Of a DNA stretch of 64,000 nt, positions 36,769 through 45,088 are shown piece by piece. The stretch comes from UBA6059 sp965227155. GTDB taxonomy: Bacteria > Bacteroidota > Bacteroidia > Cytophagales > Cyclobacteriaceae. A model generated the notes under the pieces. It saw only the letters and a program-made list of their open reading frames with translations. It did not search any database and was not told the origin of the DNA. The position numbers and the translations under genes are program-made. Location of the stretch: contig OZ245731.1 in NCBI GenBank assembly GCA_965227155.1, positions 62,001-126,000 of the forward strand. Direction: 5' to 3'. Each line of letters starts with the position of its first letter. Position 1 is the stretch's first letter.

Positions 36769-38445
36769 ATGAAAATTCTTTCCTCGCTATTGCTAGCAGC
36801 CATTCTATTTTTCGTGCAATGTCAGCCTGCTACAAACAACGAAGCTGAAACCGCAAAACCGCTGGCAAAGCCCTTCGTCTGGGAAAATGCAACAGTCTAT
36901 TTCCTGCTAACCGACAGGTTTAACAACGGTAATCCGGACAATGATTTTTCCTTTGGTAGGAAGCAGGATGGTGCGCCGCTTCGCAATTTTATGGGTGGCG
37001 ATCTACGCGGCGTAATTCAGAAGTTGGATGAGGGTTATTTTGATAAACTCGGGGTAGATGTGATATGGACCACTCCGGTTTTTGAACAGATCAAAGGAAG
37101 CGTTGATGAGGGGTATGGTCAAAACTATGGGTATCATGGCTATTGGATGAGAGATTGGACAGCTATTGATCCCAATTTTGGAACAATAGAGGATTTCAAA
37201 GAATTAGTACAAAAGGCCAGGGCTAAAGGCATAAAAATAATGATGGATGTGGTACTAAACCACACCGGACCGGTCTCAGATATTGATTCTCAATGGCCAG
37301 ATGAATGGGTAAGAACAGAGCCAAAATGCGAATTTCAAAGTTATGAAAGCACGGTAACCTGTACCCTTGTAGAAAATTTGCCGGACATTAGAACAGAGAG
37401 CGATGAAGCTGTGGAGCTTCCTCCTTTCCTGGTAGAAAAATGGGAGGCTGAAGGTAGATTGGAGCAGGAGTTGGCGGAGCTAGATGAATTTTTTGAGCGT
37501 ACCGGCCACCCCAGAGCCCCTCGTTTTTACATCATGAAATGGCTGACGGATTACATTCGAGAATTAGGTATAGATGCTTTTCGGGTTGATACGGTGAAGC
37601 ATGTGGAAGAATCTGTATGGGGGGAGCTATATGCATTATGCGTGGAAGCCTTAGACACATGGAGAACAGAAAACCCAGATCAAAAAATGGATGATGAACC
37701 ATTTTTTATGTTGGGGGAAGTATATAACTACAGCATTTTCAATGGAAAGCCATACACAATGGATGGTGGTGAAGTTGATATTGATTATTACGAGGAAGGG
37801 TTTAAAAGCCTTATTAATTTCTCTTTCAGATCAGATGTAACCAATACTGCTAAAGAGATTTTTGCAAAATATGATTCTACTTTAAAAAGCGATACCTGGG
37901 CAGGCCTTACAACTGTGAATTATATCGCATCGCATGATGATGGCACAGTACCCGACAAAGAACGTACAAACATTAAAGACTTTGCTACCAAACTATTGCT
38001 TAATCAGGGTATAGTGCAGATCTACTATGGCGATGAAACAGCTCGTCCATTGGTGCATCCTGAAGCAGAGGGAGATGCTGACCTCAGAACTTTTATGAAC
38101 TGGGAGGAACTCATAGATGATCCTGGAATTCAGGAGGTACTTGCCCATTGGCAAAAAATAGGCACATTCAGAAAAAATCATCCTGCCATTGGTGCAGGTT
38201 CCCATGCCACCATCTCCGAAGCACCTTATACTTTCAAGCGATCTTATAAAAAAGGTGACTATACTGATCAGGTGGTCGTAGCACTAACCGAACAGGCAGA
38301 AAGCACCTCGGTATCTGTGGGTGATGTTTTCCAAGATGGAGATCAAGTGAGAGATGCCTATTCAGGAAACGTTTATACGGTAGAATCAGGAAAAGTAAAT
38401 ATTGAAGAATCTACGGGCATCATATTGCTAGAAGTTGCACAGTAG
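36769..38445 (+). CDS. GH13 alpha-amylase-family lipoprotein
   Basis: A 558-residue GH13 enzyme; the lipobox cysteine is near residue 19 (FFVQCQPA). Catalytic regions are MMDVVLNHTG, AFRVDTVKHV (nucleophile Asp), FFMLGEVYNYS (acid/base Glu) and IASHDDGTV (Asp). It is clearly different from the preceding amylase (low visible identity), so the pair probably has distinct substrates or products. A C-terminal beta domain follows at about 460-558. It lies in the maltodextrin module but no SusC/SusD genes are linked. Confidence 0.93.
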   Translation: MKILSSLLLAAILFFVQCQPATNNEAETAKPLAKPFVWENATVYFLLTDRFNNGNPDNDFSFGRKQDGAPLRNFMGGDLRGVIQKLDEGYFDKLGVDVIWTTPVFEQIKGSVDEGYGQNYGYHGYWMRDWTAIDPNFGTIEDFKELVQKARAKGIKIMMDVVLNHTGPVSDIDSQWPDEWVRTEPKCEFQSYESTVTCTLVENLPDIRTESDEAVELPPFLVEKWEAEGRLEQELAELDEFFERTGHPRAPRFYIMKWLTDYIRELGIDAFRVDTVKHVEESVWGELYALCVEALDTWRTENPDQKMDDEPFFMLGEVYNYSIFNGKPYTMDGGEVDIDYYEEGFKSLINFSFRSDVTNTAKEIFAKYDSTLKSDTWAGLTTVNYIASHDDGTVPDKERTNIKDFATKLLLNQGIVQIYYGDETARPLVHPEAEGDADLRTFMNWEELIDDPGIQEVLAHWQKIGTFRKNHPAIGAGSHATISEAPYTFKRSYKKGDYTDQVVVALTEQAESTSVSVGDVFQDGDQVRDAYSGNVYTVESGKVNIEESTGIILLEVAQ

Positions 38446-38555
38446 GTGTTACTAATACTTTATGTTTGTGTGATTTCGACCAACATATCAAAAGTGTAGA
38501 TAAATCATTTTTAGGCAAGACGACCGATACCGTTATTTGTAAAAATGAATTAGCT

Positions 38556-39113
38556 ATGCGACTTTTTTTGGTACTCGTTTGCACTATTATTCTGCAAACC
38601 ACTCTTTTAGCTCAGGCTCAAAAAATAACTTATGAGTCTAAATGTCCTGAGCGAACAACTATATGTGAAGACCTGATCATTGAATTATTGAAAAGGGCTA
38701 TTGTAACTAAAGACAATCAAAGAGTGTATGAAAGACTTAAAAAGCCAAGCTTCATTTTTGCTGCCGGAAATAAAATATCGGAAGATTATAAGGACTATTT
38801 TTTTGAAGAGGATATACCTTTTATTACCTCTCAATTTCAGCAACCTGTGATGCGCTTTCTCACAAATAAGCATTTTGATAAAAACGACAACATCAAACTG
38901 ACCAGCAATGATGTGGTAAACCGGTTTAGTGGTGAAGTCATTTTTGCCTACCTCCCCATTTTCTCTGCTGATATGCGCAGGTCAATCGTTTATTACGAAA
39001 AATGGTCACGCAATATGGTTGGTGAGTTAGAGGGTCAGGCCATTTATAAAGTCTTTCAGTACGATGATCAAGGTGATGAACACATCCTTCAGGCCAAATT
39101 TGCCATTGAATAA
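38556..39113 (+). CDS. Exported protein of unknown function
   Basis: About 185 residues with a Sec signal peptide (MRLFLVLVC...LLAQAQ) when translation starts at ATG 38556; an upstream start at 38466 would put about 30 non-conserved residues before it. The mature region has YESKCPERTTICEDLIIELL near the N-terminus and is otherwise unrecognised. It is convergent with the ornithine/alanine racemase-like gene, with stops directly adjacent. Confidence 0.6.
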   Translation: MRLFLVLVCTIILQTTLLAQAQKITYESKCPERTTICEDLIIELLKRAIVTKDNQRVYERLKKPSFIFAAGNKISEDYKDYFFEEDIPFITSQFQQPVMRFLTNKHFDKNDNIKLTSNDVVNRFSGEVIFAYLPIFSADMRRSIVYYEKWSRNMVGELEGQAIYKVFQYDDQGDEHILQAKFAIE

Positions 39114-40184
39114 TCAGATCACCTTTTTCTCTATATAGTAGGAATTAAGAAGTCCCAGGGCTCCCATATATTTTACCCTAAAAGGAATAAGATCGCCCAC
39201 TTTATAATCGGGTGACTCTTCACCTAGATCCACCACGATCATATCTGAGCTTGCCCCGGATATCGTTATCCCTTGGTCCTGAGGCTCCAGAAAATCTGTA
39301 TTAATATCTAAAAGTCCTATATCCAGAATGGCCCTGTAGGATGTTTTACCATAATCCTCCTCATTGATTTCAAACACCTCGCCCGATGGGTTCGCATCAA
39401 GGGCACCAATGGGCACTTTAGGTTTTTCTGTGATCTCGATGATTTCCGTATACAACTGAAATACATCGGGACTCATTTCTTTTACATTTTCTCCCGTGAC
39501 CAGGTTATTTCCAAAATAAAGCATTTCCCCAACCCTAAAATGATTAATGCCGGCGGGTATCTGTTTTGTAAATAACAGTGGTATCACCACAGATGTGCCT
39601 CCTGTAACCCATGGTATTCTTCGCTTGAAAGTAGCCTCTATCAATTGCTTGTAAAGACTTAGTTGAATCAGTTTATCCTGGGAAGGCATCACACCATGCA
39701 GACAGTTGAGGTTTGCACCTATACCGGTAATTTGTATGTTGGGCAACTCAAAGATTGAGGCATAAAAATCAATAAGATGCTCACCCATAATCCCCTCTCT
39801 CAAATCGCCCAATTCAATCATGATGATGACTTTATGCATCCTATCCTGTCTTACTGCTTCGTCAGAGAGTAGTTTGATGGTGTAATACTCAGTATTAAAG
39901 CTTGCATCTGCATAACGAACAATTTCGGGTATACTGCGCTTAGCGGGTGGCTTGATGTAGACGGTATCGAGATCCGGTTTCAGTCTTTTAATCTTTTCCA
40001 GATTGCTAATTCTGGAATCGCAAACTTCTTTTACGCCGAGGTTGATCACCTCTTGCAAATAGGTCTCATTGCCGCACATCAGTTTGGTAACGGCAGCCCA
40101 CTCTATGTTATGCTCCTTGAATAGACCATCCAGATAGTCATAATTATGCTTTAGGTTCTTACGATTTAATGTCATGTATGCCAT
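39114..40184 (-). CDS. Alanine/ornithine racemase-family PLP enzyme
   Basis: A fold-type III PLP enzyme of 356 residues, resembling the YhfX/ornithine-racemase (Orr) group. The PLP lysine is likely K34 in AAVTKLMCG. Other signatures are VCDSRISNLEKIKRL, MIELGDLREGI, GIGANLNCL and FRVGEMLYFGNN. Its substrate is unknown; family members racemise ornithine, alanine or related amino acids. It is the last gene of a five-gene minus-strand unit and follows the alanine racemase by 8 bp. Confidence 0.85.
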   Translation of the reverse strand: MAYMTLNRKNLKHNYDYLDGLFKEHNIEWAAVTKLMCGNETYLQEVINLGVKEVCDSRISNLEKIKRLKPDLDTVYIKPPAKRSIPEIVRYADASFNTEYYTIKLLSDEAVRQDRMHKVIIMIELGDLREGIMGEHLIDFYASIFELPNIQITGIGANLNCLHGVMPSQDKLIQLSLYKQLIEATFKRRIPWVTGGTSVVIPLLFTKQIPAGINHFRVGEMLYFGNNLVTGENVKEMSPDVFQLYTEIIEITEKPKVPIGALDANPSGEVFEINEEDYGKTSYRAILDIGLLDINTDFLEPQDQGITISGASSDMIVVDLGEESPDYKVGDLIPFRVKYMGALGLLNSYYIEKKVI

Positions 40185-40192
40185 ATCAGTAG

Positions 40193-41347
40193 CTATTCTG
40201 TTATCAATCTTGGTATGCTGTGAGGGAGCCTGGTTAGTAGTTCATAGTTGAGCTGGTCACTCAATTCTCCAAAAGATGCTACAGATATAGAAAGTTCTTC
40301 CTGCTCCCCGATGAGTACCACCTCATCTCCTTTTTCTACACCATCGATATCTGTTATATCCACCATCATAGAGTTCATATTTACCATGCCTATGACCGGT
40401 AAACGATAACCTTTGATCAATACTCTGCCCTGGTTACTCAATGACCTGGAAAAGCCATGCGCATAGCCGACAGGTACATTAGCTATAACGGTGGGACGCT
40501 GTGCCAGGTAGGTAGTACCATAGCCGATGTAATCACCTTTCTTAATATACTTTACATTCATCACCTGGCTTTTCCAACTGATTATTCTACGCAAAGGATT
40601 TGCACCCATGGTTGCCTTGTTTTTACGGACATATTCTACAGAAAGCTCAAGGCTGGGCCAAAAACCATATTGTAGAATACCGATGCGTACCATATCATGG
40701 ATCATTTCCGGAAATCGGATCATAGCAGCACTACAGCAGGCATGCTTAATTTGAGGGTGAAGTCCACTATCCTCAAAAAAGGCCACCGCTTTGTCAAAAT
40801 TCTCTTTTTGATTATCTATCCTTAGGTAATTGGTCATAGCCTCTGCACCAGCAAAATGGGTGCACAATCCCACGAGTTCCAAATGCCTGGGATTGCTCTT
40901 AACGATATCAATTGCTTTCTCCCAATTAACGTCAGAAATACCGGTTCTGTTCATTCCGGTCTCCAATTCGAGATGGATGTGGGCTTTCATTTTAAGCTTT
41001 TTCGCCACTTCCAGCGATTTCATAAGTCGCTGAAGATCAAATACAAAAAATTGTATCCCGTTACCAATAGCCCATTCCATCTCATCGTCTTCTACATAGC
41101 CCATAATCATTAGCGTGGGTTTGCTTTGAGTAGCCTTATACACCTCATGAGCTTCATCCGCGCTATACACACTGAAATGATCCACTCCGCAGGCTTCAGC
41201 AATTTTTACAAACTGAGGAATGCCATGGCCATAAGCGTTACCCTTGACAACTGAAGAATAAATGGTATCCTTTGGCAACAAGCTTTTGATGAACTTCAAA
41301 TTATGCTCATAGGCTGTTTGGCTGAGAATGATTTGGGATGTATTCAT
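40193..41347 (-). CDS. alr: Alanine racemase
   Basis: PLP-dependent alanine racemase of 384 residues, which interconverts L- and D-alanine. The PLP lysine is in SSVVKGNAYGHG (about K35). The second catalytic tyrosine region is GYGTTYLAQRPTVIANVPVGYAHGFSR (C-terminal domain), with MVNMNSMMVDITD equivalent to the CMD motif. Whether it is the housekeeping Alr or a catabolic paralogue cannot be decided: its operon neighbours (transporter, amidohydrolase, second racemase) favour a catabolic role. It starts 3 bp before the amidohydrolase stop. Confidence 0.88.
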   Translation of the reverse strand: MNTSQIILSQTAYEHNLKFIKSLLPKDTIYSSVVKGNAYGHGIPQFVKIAEACGVDHFSVYSADEAHEVYKATQSKPTLMIMGYVEDDEMEWAIGNGIQFFVFDLQRLMKSLEVAKKLKMKAHIHLELETGMNRTGISDVNWEKAIDIVKSNPRHLELVGLCTHFAGAEAMTNYLRIDNQKENFDKAVAFFEDSGLHPQIKHACCSAAMIRFPEMIHDMVRIGILQYGFWPSLELSVEYVRKNKATMGANPLRRIISWKSQVMNVKYIKKGDYIGYGTTYLAQRPTVIANVPVGYAHGFSRSLSNQGRVLIKGYRLPVIGMVNMNSMMVDITDIDGVEKGDEVVLIGEQEELSISVASFGELSDQLNYELLTRLPHSIPRLITE

Positions 41348-41350
41348 TGA

Positions 41351-42487
41351 TTATGAAATTGCTTTTCGCATAATATGGCTAAATATACGAATCCCTTCTT
41401 TTGTAAGGGCATCCGGGTAATCATAGTCCGGATTATGCAATGAAGGCACATCTTTGCCGGCTCCCAAACCAAACATGGCTCCTTTGAAGTGTTGTGTAAA
41501 CAAACCAAAATCTTCTCCCCATTTAAAAGGCTCGTCCCGATGTTGGAGCGGCATATCATTTTCTCTAGCCGAAGACTCTATGATGCTGACAGCTTGCTCA
41601 TCATTTTGGTTAGACGAAAATATCTGTGTCCATTCGGTATCCGCCTTTAGTTGATACTTGGCAGACACTTTCCTCACAATATCTAAAATATCTTCTCCAA
41701 GTTGTGTCAATATATGGTCATTCCATGCCCTCAAGGTCAATCGGATTTCGCCATAACCCGCAGATATGCCGTATGCCTCCTCTCCAAGGTTCATCTCAAT
41801 AGGTGTCACCAATTGAAAATCGTCCAATTCCGGTTGATTAATGTTCAATGCATCCGTAAGCTGCAATATCTCAGCCATAGCCAATGCCGGATTGATGCCA
41901 TTCTCAGGCTCTGCTGCATGCGATGTTTTCCCTTTAAGATAAATAATGATACTCTTCACCGCAGGCGTAAAGGTGCCGGATTTGTAAATCACCTGTCCAA
42001 AATCAAACCCGGGCAAATTATGCAATGCAAAAATGTAGTCTGTATAAAACTCGTGATCACTATGCTCTAAAATGGCCCTGGCGCCCTCACCATTTTCTTC
42101 TGCAGGTTGAAATAAAAACTGGTATTTACCGCTTGCCGGCGGCTCTTTGGAAAGATTAAGAACCGTACCACACAGTATTGACGTGTGACCATCATGCCCA
42201 CATTTGTGGGATATACCTTCGCTTGTTGATTTATAAACAAAAGTATTCTCTTCAGGGATGGGCAATGCATCAAGTTCTGCCCTAATGGTAACCACCTTGC
42301 CGGGCTTGCCTGAATCGATTTCCCACAAAAATCCGGTATCCGTAAGTGGTATAGCCTTACCTACTGCATGCTTTTGCAAAAAAGCCTGTACTGTTTTTGA
42401 TGTTTCTCGCTCTTCACAAGAAAGCTCAGGGTATTGATGTAGATGTCTCCTGAGCTTCTTTACTTTTTCAATGATTTCTTCTGTCAT
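41351..42487 (-). CDS. M20D amidohydrolase (N-acyl amino acid hydrolase-like)
   Basis: A 378-residue M20D metallo-hydrolase. Metal ligands are in HKCGHDGHTSIL (Cys/His/His), FQPAEENGEG (Glu/Glu) and ALHNLPG (His), as in IAA-amino-acid and N-acetyl-diaminopimelate hydrolases. There is no signal peptide, so it is cytoplasmic. With the linked racemases it probably frees amino acids from N-acyl conjugates and then racemises them; substrate inferred from context. 3-bp gap to the GNAT gene upstream. Confidence 0.88.
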   Translation of the reverse strand: MTEEIIEKVKKLRRHLHQYPELSCEERETSKTVQAFLQKHAVGKAIPLTDTGFLWEIDSGKPGKVVTIRAELDALPIPEENTFVYKSTSEGISHKCGHDGHTSILCGTVLNLSKEPPASGKYQFLFQPAEENGEGARAILEHSDHEFYTDYIFALHNLPGFDFGQVIYKSGTFTPAVKSIIIYLKGKTSHAAEPENGINPALAMAEILQLTDALNINQPELDDFQLVTPIEMNLGEEAYGISAGYGEIRLTLRAWNDHILTQLGEDILDIVRKVSAKYQLKADTEWTQIFSSNQNDEQAVSIIESSARENDMPLQHRDEPFKWGEDFGLFTQHFKGAMFGLGAGKDVPSLHNPDYDYPDALTKEGIRIFSHIMRKAIS

Positions 42488-42490
42488 AAA

Positions 42491-42940
42491 CTATTTATGC
42501 AACCTCATTTCTAAATACTTATTAGTGAAGCCCATCTTTTCATATAAATGCCTAGCTGGATTATCGGGCTCCACGTGTAAAGCTATGGCACCCTGTGCGT
42601 GATCAATAGTTTTTTGCATTAATTTCTTGCCTACACCCTTTCCACGGTAATCACCATGGGTTGCTATGTAAACAAGTATATTTTCAGGTATATAACCTTC
42701 CATACCCGTTCGGTTGACCACCACAGCACCTATGATATTGCCATTGTCTTTGGCTAGCACCACAAACCCACCGGGGCTTGCTGCTATACCACTAAACGCA
42801 TAGTCGATGGCCTTTAAAATATCCTCTTTCTTATCTCCATATTGATCGAGGTGATCAAACAGGAAGTCTGCAATTGCATTTTTCTCATTGAAGCCAATAA
42901 CAGCTCCAGATCGGATTACATCTATTTGTATATCACTCAT
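42491..42940 (-). CDS. GNAT-family N-acetyltransferase
   Basis: A 149-residue acetyltransferase with the acetyl-CoA pyrophosphate-binding motif RGKGVGKKLMQ (motif A) and a preceding VYIATHGDY strand. It transfers acetyl groups from acetyl-CoA to a primary amine. In this operon an amino acid or its derivative is a plausible substrate. It lies between the symporter (17-bp gap) and the amidohydrolase. Confidence 0.85.
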   Translation of the reverse strand: MSDIQIDVIRSGAVIGFNEKNAIADFLFDHLDQYGDKKEDILKAIDYAFSGIAASPGGFVVLAKDNGNIIGAVVVNRTGMEGYIPENILVYIATHGDYRGKGVGKKLMQKTIDHAQGAIALHVEPDNPARHLYEKMGFTNKYLEMRLHK

Positions 42941-42957
42941 AATATTGAATTTATAGT

Positions 42958-44385
42958 TTATTTAGCTAGTATCTTATTCACAATAATTAATATCAAAATC
43001 GAAGAGCTAATGCCATAAAAATTTGGGTCTAACCCAAAAGGCAACTGCCAATCTACGAGAGTAAAAACCAGTGTTATGGTGCCACCGCTAATCATAGCCG
43101 CAATTGCCGCCCCAGGCTTTATGTTCTTAAAATAGAACCCGGCTATCAAAGGCACAAAGAGCCCAGAAACCATAAAAGCATAGGAATAAAGCATCAATGA
43201 CAAGACATTCTCAGCGAGCGTGGCTATCAAAATGGCGGCTGTACCTATACCAAGCGTAAGCCACTGCGAGAAACGCAAGTTCTTCTGATGCATCGATTCA
43301 TCAGCATTATCCCTTTGGAGTATGTCTGTAACAATATTTCCGGAAGCAGCCATCAGACAGCTATCTGCAGTACTCATAATAGCAGAAAAATATGCCGACA
43401 TCATCAGCCCCATCAGGCCAATGGGCAGCACATTGCGGAGCAAAAGCGGCAAGCCCATCTCCGAATCAATATCGGCAAGTGTGGCATAGCCCTCGCTTAC
43501 AAACATGCCCTGATCCAACGCAACCCGGGAAAATAAGCCTAGCAAAACCCCCATGAAAGCCATAATAGGCCATTCAAAAAACCCTGCTATAAACCAGGCC
43601 TTTTTGGCGTCTTTTTCAGTTCGGCAGGCATATATGCGCTGGTAAAGGGTCATCCCCACAAACCAAATCGGGATAATGGTGATTCCCCAATTGACAATGG
43701 TTTGCCAGCTTACATTTTGCAGCGACAATAGCTCAGGCTTTACTGTTGCGGCTACTGCTTCATAGCCTCCAATTGCTATATAGCTCAGCGGTATACCTAT
43801 AAAAATCAGCCCTGACATCAGGATAATCCACTGAATGGTATCTGTGTAAATAACCGCTTTTAGGCCTCCCATTACGGTATAAACCACAGCAATTGAGCCC
43901 ATTATGATGAGAGCGGTATTGATATCCAACCCTGTGAAGGTGGCTGACGCAAGCTTGGCTCCCGCCAAAATTTGCGAGCTGGTAAATCCCAGATAGCCAA
44001 TTGCTGAAATTACACCGGCAATGATCGCTACTCGGGCATCAAAAATATGCTTGAATACCTCCGGAAATGTAAAAAGGTTGATCTCATTGGTCAGTTTTGA
44101 CACTTTGGGTATAAGAAATACCGCCGCCAACCAGGCACCCAATAGTCCGGTAAAGAGCATCCAGCTACCCGCTATGCCCATGGTGAAACCCAAACCGCCA
44201 AGGCCTATGGAAAATCCTCCCCCTACATCGGTTGCCACTACCGAAAGACCAACATGCCAGCTACTTATATTTCTACCTCCTACGTAATAATCATCTGCAT
44301 TGGCGTTTTTCCTTAAAAAATAGAATCCTACCCCCAGCATGGTTACCATGTAGAGTACAAAAATCAGAATATCAATAAAGTGCAA
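42958..44385 (-). CDS. Sodium:solute symporter (SSS family)
   Basis: A 475-residue symporter with about 13 membrane helices. The family signature GVGFYFLRKNANADDYYVGG at the start and the sodium-site region SWHVGLSVVATDVGGGFSIGLGG are clear. SSS proteins take up amino acids, sugars or organic acids with Na+. Its operon partners point to an amino acid or N-acyl amino acid. First structural gene of the unit, it begins 10 bp after a 28-bp palindrome and is downstream of marR. Confidence 0.9.
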   Translation of the reverse strand: MHFIDILIFVLYMVTMLGVGFYFLRKNANADDYYVGGRNISSWHVGLSVVATDVGGGFSIGLGGLGFTMGIAGSWMLFTGLLGAWLAAVFLIPKVSKLTNEINLFTFPEVFKHIFDARVAIIAGVISAIGYLGFTSSQILAGAKLASATFTGLDINTALIIMGSIAVVYTVMGGLKAVIYTDTIQWIILMSGLIFIGIPLSYIAIGGYEAVAATVKPELLSLQNVSWQTIVNWGITIIPIWFVGMTLYQRIYACRTEKDAKKAWFIAGFFEWPIMAFMGVLLGLFSRVALDQGMFVSEGYATLADIDSEMGLPLLLRNVLPIGLMGLMMSAYFSAIMSTADSCLMAASGNIVTDILQRDNADESMHQKNLRFSQWLTLGIGTAAILIATLAENVLSLMLYSYAFMVSGLFVPLIAGFYFKNIKPGAAIAAMISGGTITLVFTLVDWQLPFGLDPNFYGISSSILILIIVNKILAK

Positions 44386-44395
44386 TGCTTATTTA

Positions 44396-44423
44396 TAATT
44401 TAGTTTCTGTAGAAACAAAATTA
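44396..44423. promoter_or_regulatory. 28-bp palindromic operator candidate before the symporter
   Basis: Arms TAATTTAGTTTCT (44396-44408) and its near-exact complement (44411-44423) flank a 2-bp centre GT; one mismatch in 13. It lies 10 bp before the symporter start and 50 bp after the marR stop. On the transcript it would form a hairpin without a U-run, which argues against a terminator and for a regulator site. MarR is the natural candidate binder. Confidence 0.6.
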
Positions 44424-44473
44424 AACAGCTTATGTTTGAAAGGAAAGCTTAAAGGACTTTAATTAACTTTCTG

Positions 44474-44956
44474 TTACTCAGGTTCACTGATCGGAACATC
44501 AAGTGTAAGCACGGATGCTGCATCCATTTCGTCAATTTGCATATAGTCTGCAAGCATATTCACGACATTGATCACCTCACGCACTTTATCAGGTGGTAAA
44601 TTATCCAATTTCTCAGATAGTCGTTCCTGCACTGTTTTGGGCGCATTATGGATCAGCTTATTGCCTTTTGTGGTAAGCACTATATAGCTGCCCCTTTTAT
44701 CACTGGCATGGGGTATTTTTTTCACCAGGTTTTTCTTCTGTAAGCGACTTACAATTCCTGATATAGTACTGGCATTCAGATTCAGGAAATTTTTCAAATC
44801 TTTGGTTTGAGCCCGTTTATCATCCTGCTGCTCTATAAATGTCATGCATAAATATTGCGGCAGGCTCAGACCAAACTCCTTATCTATCCGCTTACTCTCA
44901 AGATTGATAGAGCGAATAATCCTTCTGATTCCTGCCACCACTTCCATTGAATCCAT
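44474..44956 (-). CDS. MarR-family transcriptional regulator
   Basis: A 160-residue winged-helix regulator. The recognition part is LKNFLNLNASTISGIVSRLQKK and the wing is KIPHASDKRGSYIVLTTKG, typical of MarR. It is the gene directly upstream of the symporter operon on the same strand, with the palindrome at 44396-44423 between them. It probably represses or activates that operon in response to a small ligand. The acidic C-terminal tail (DEMDAASVLTLDVPISEPE) is longer than usual. Confidence 0.88.
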   Translation of the reverse strand: MDSMEVVAGIRRIIRSINLESKRIDKEFGLSLPQYLCMTFIEQQDDKRAQTKDLKNFLNLNASTISGIVSRLQKKNLVKKIPHASDKRGSYIVLTTKGNKLIHNAPKTVQERLSEKLDNLPPDKVREVINVVNMLADYMQIDEMDAASVLTLDVPISEPE

Positions 44957-45088
44957 ATCGAAAAGTTATAAAATCAAGACTTACCAATGAAATATTAACG
45001 GCATATGTGCGTCCATTTTCTGCATAATCTCATCATATGGCCTCAATTTAAAAAAATGGTTATATTCATTTCTAATAAATAAACGACA

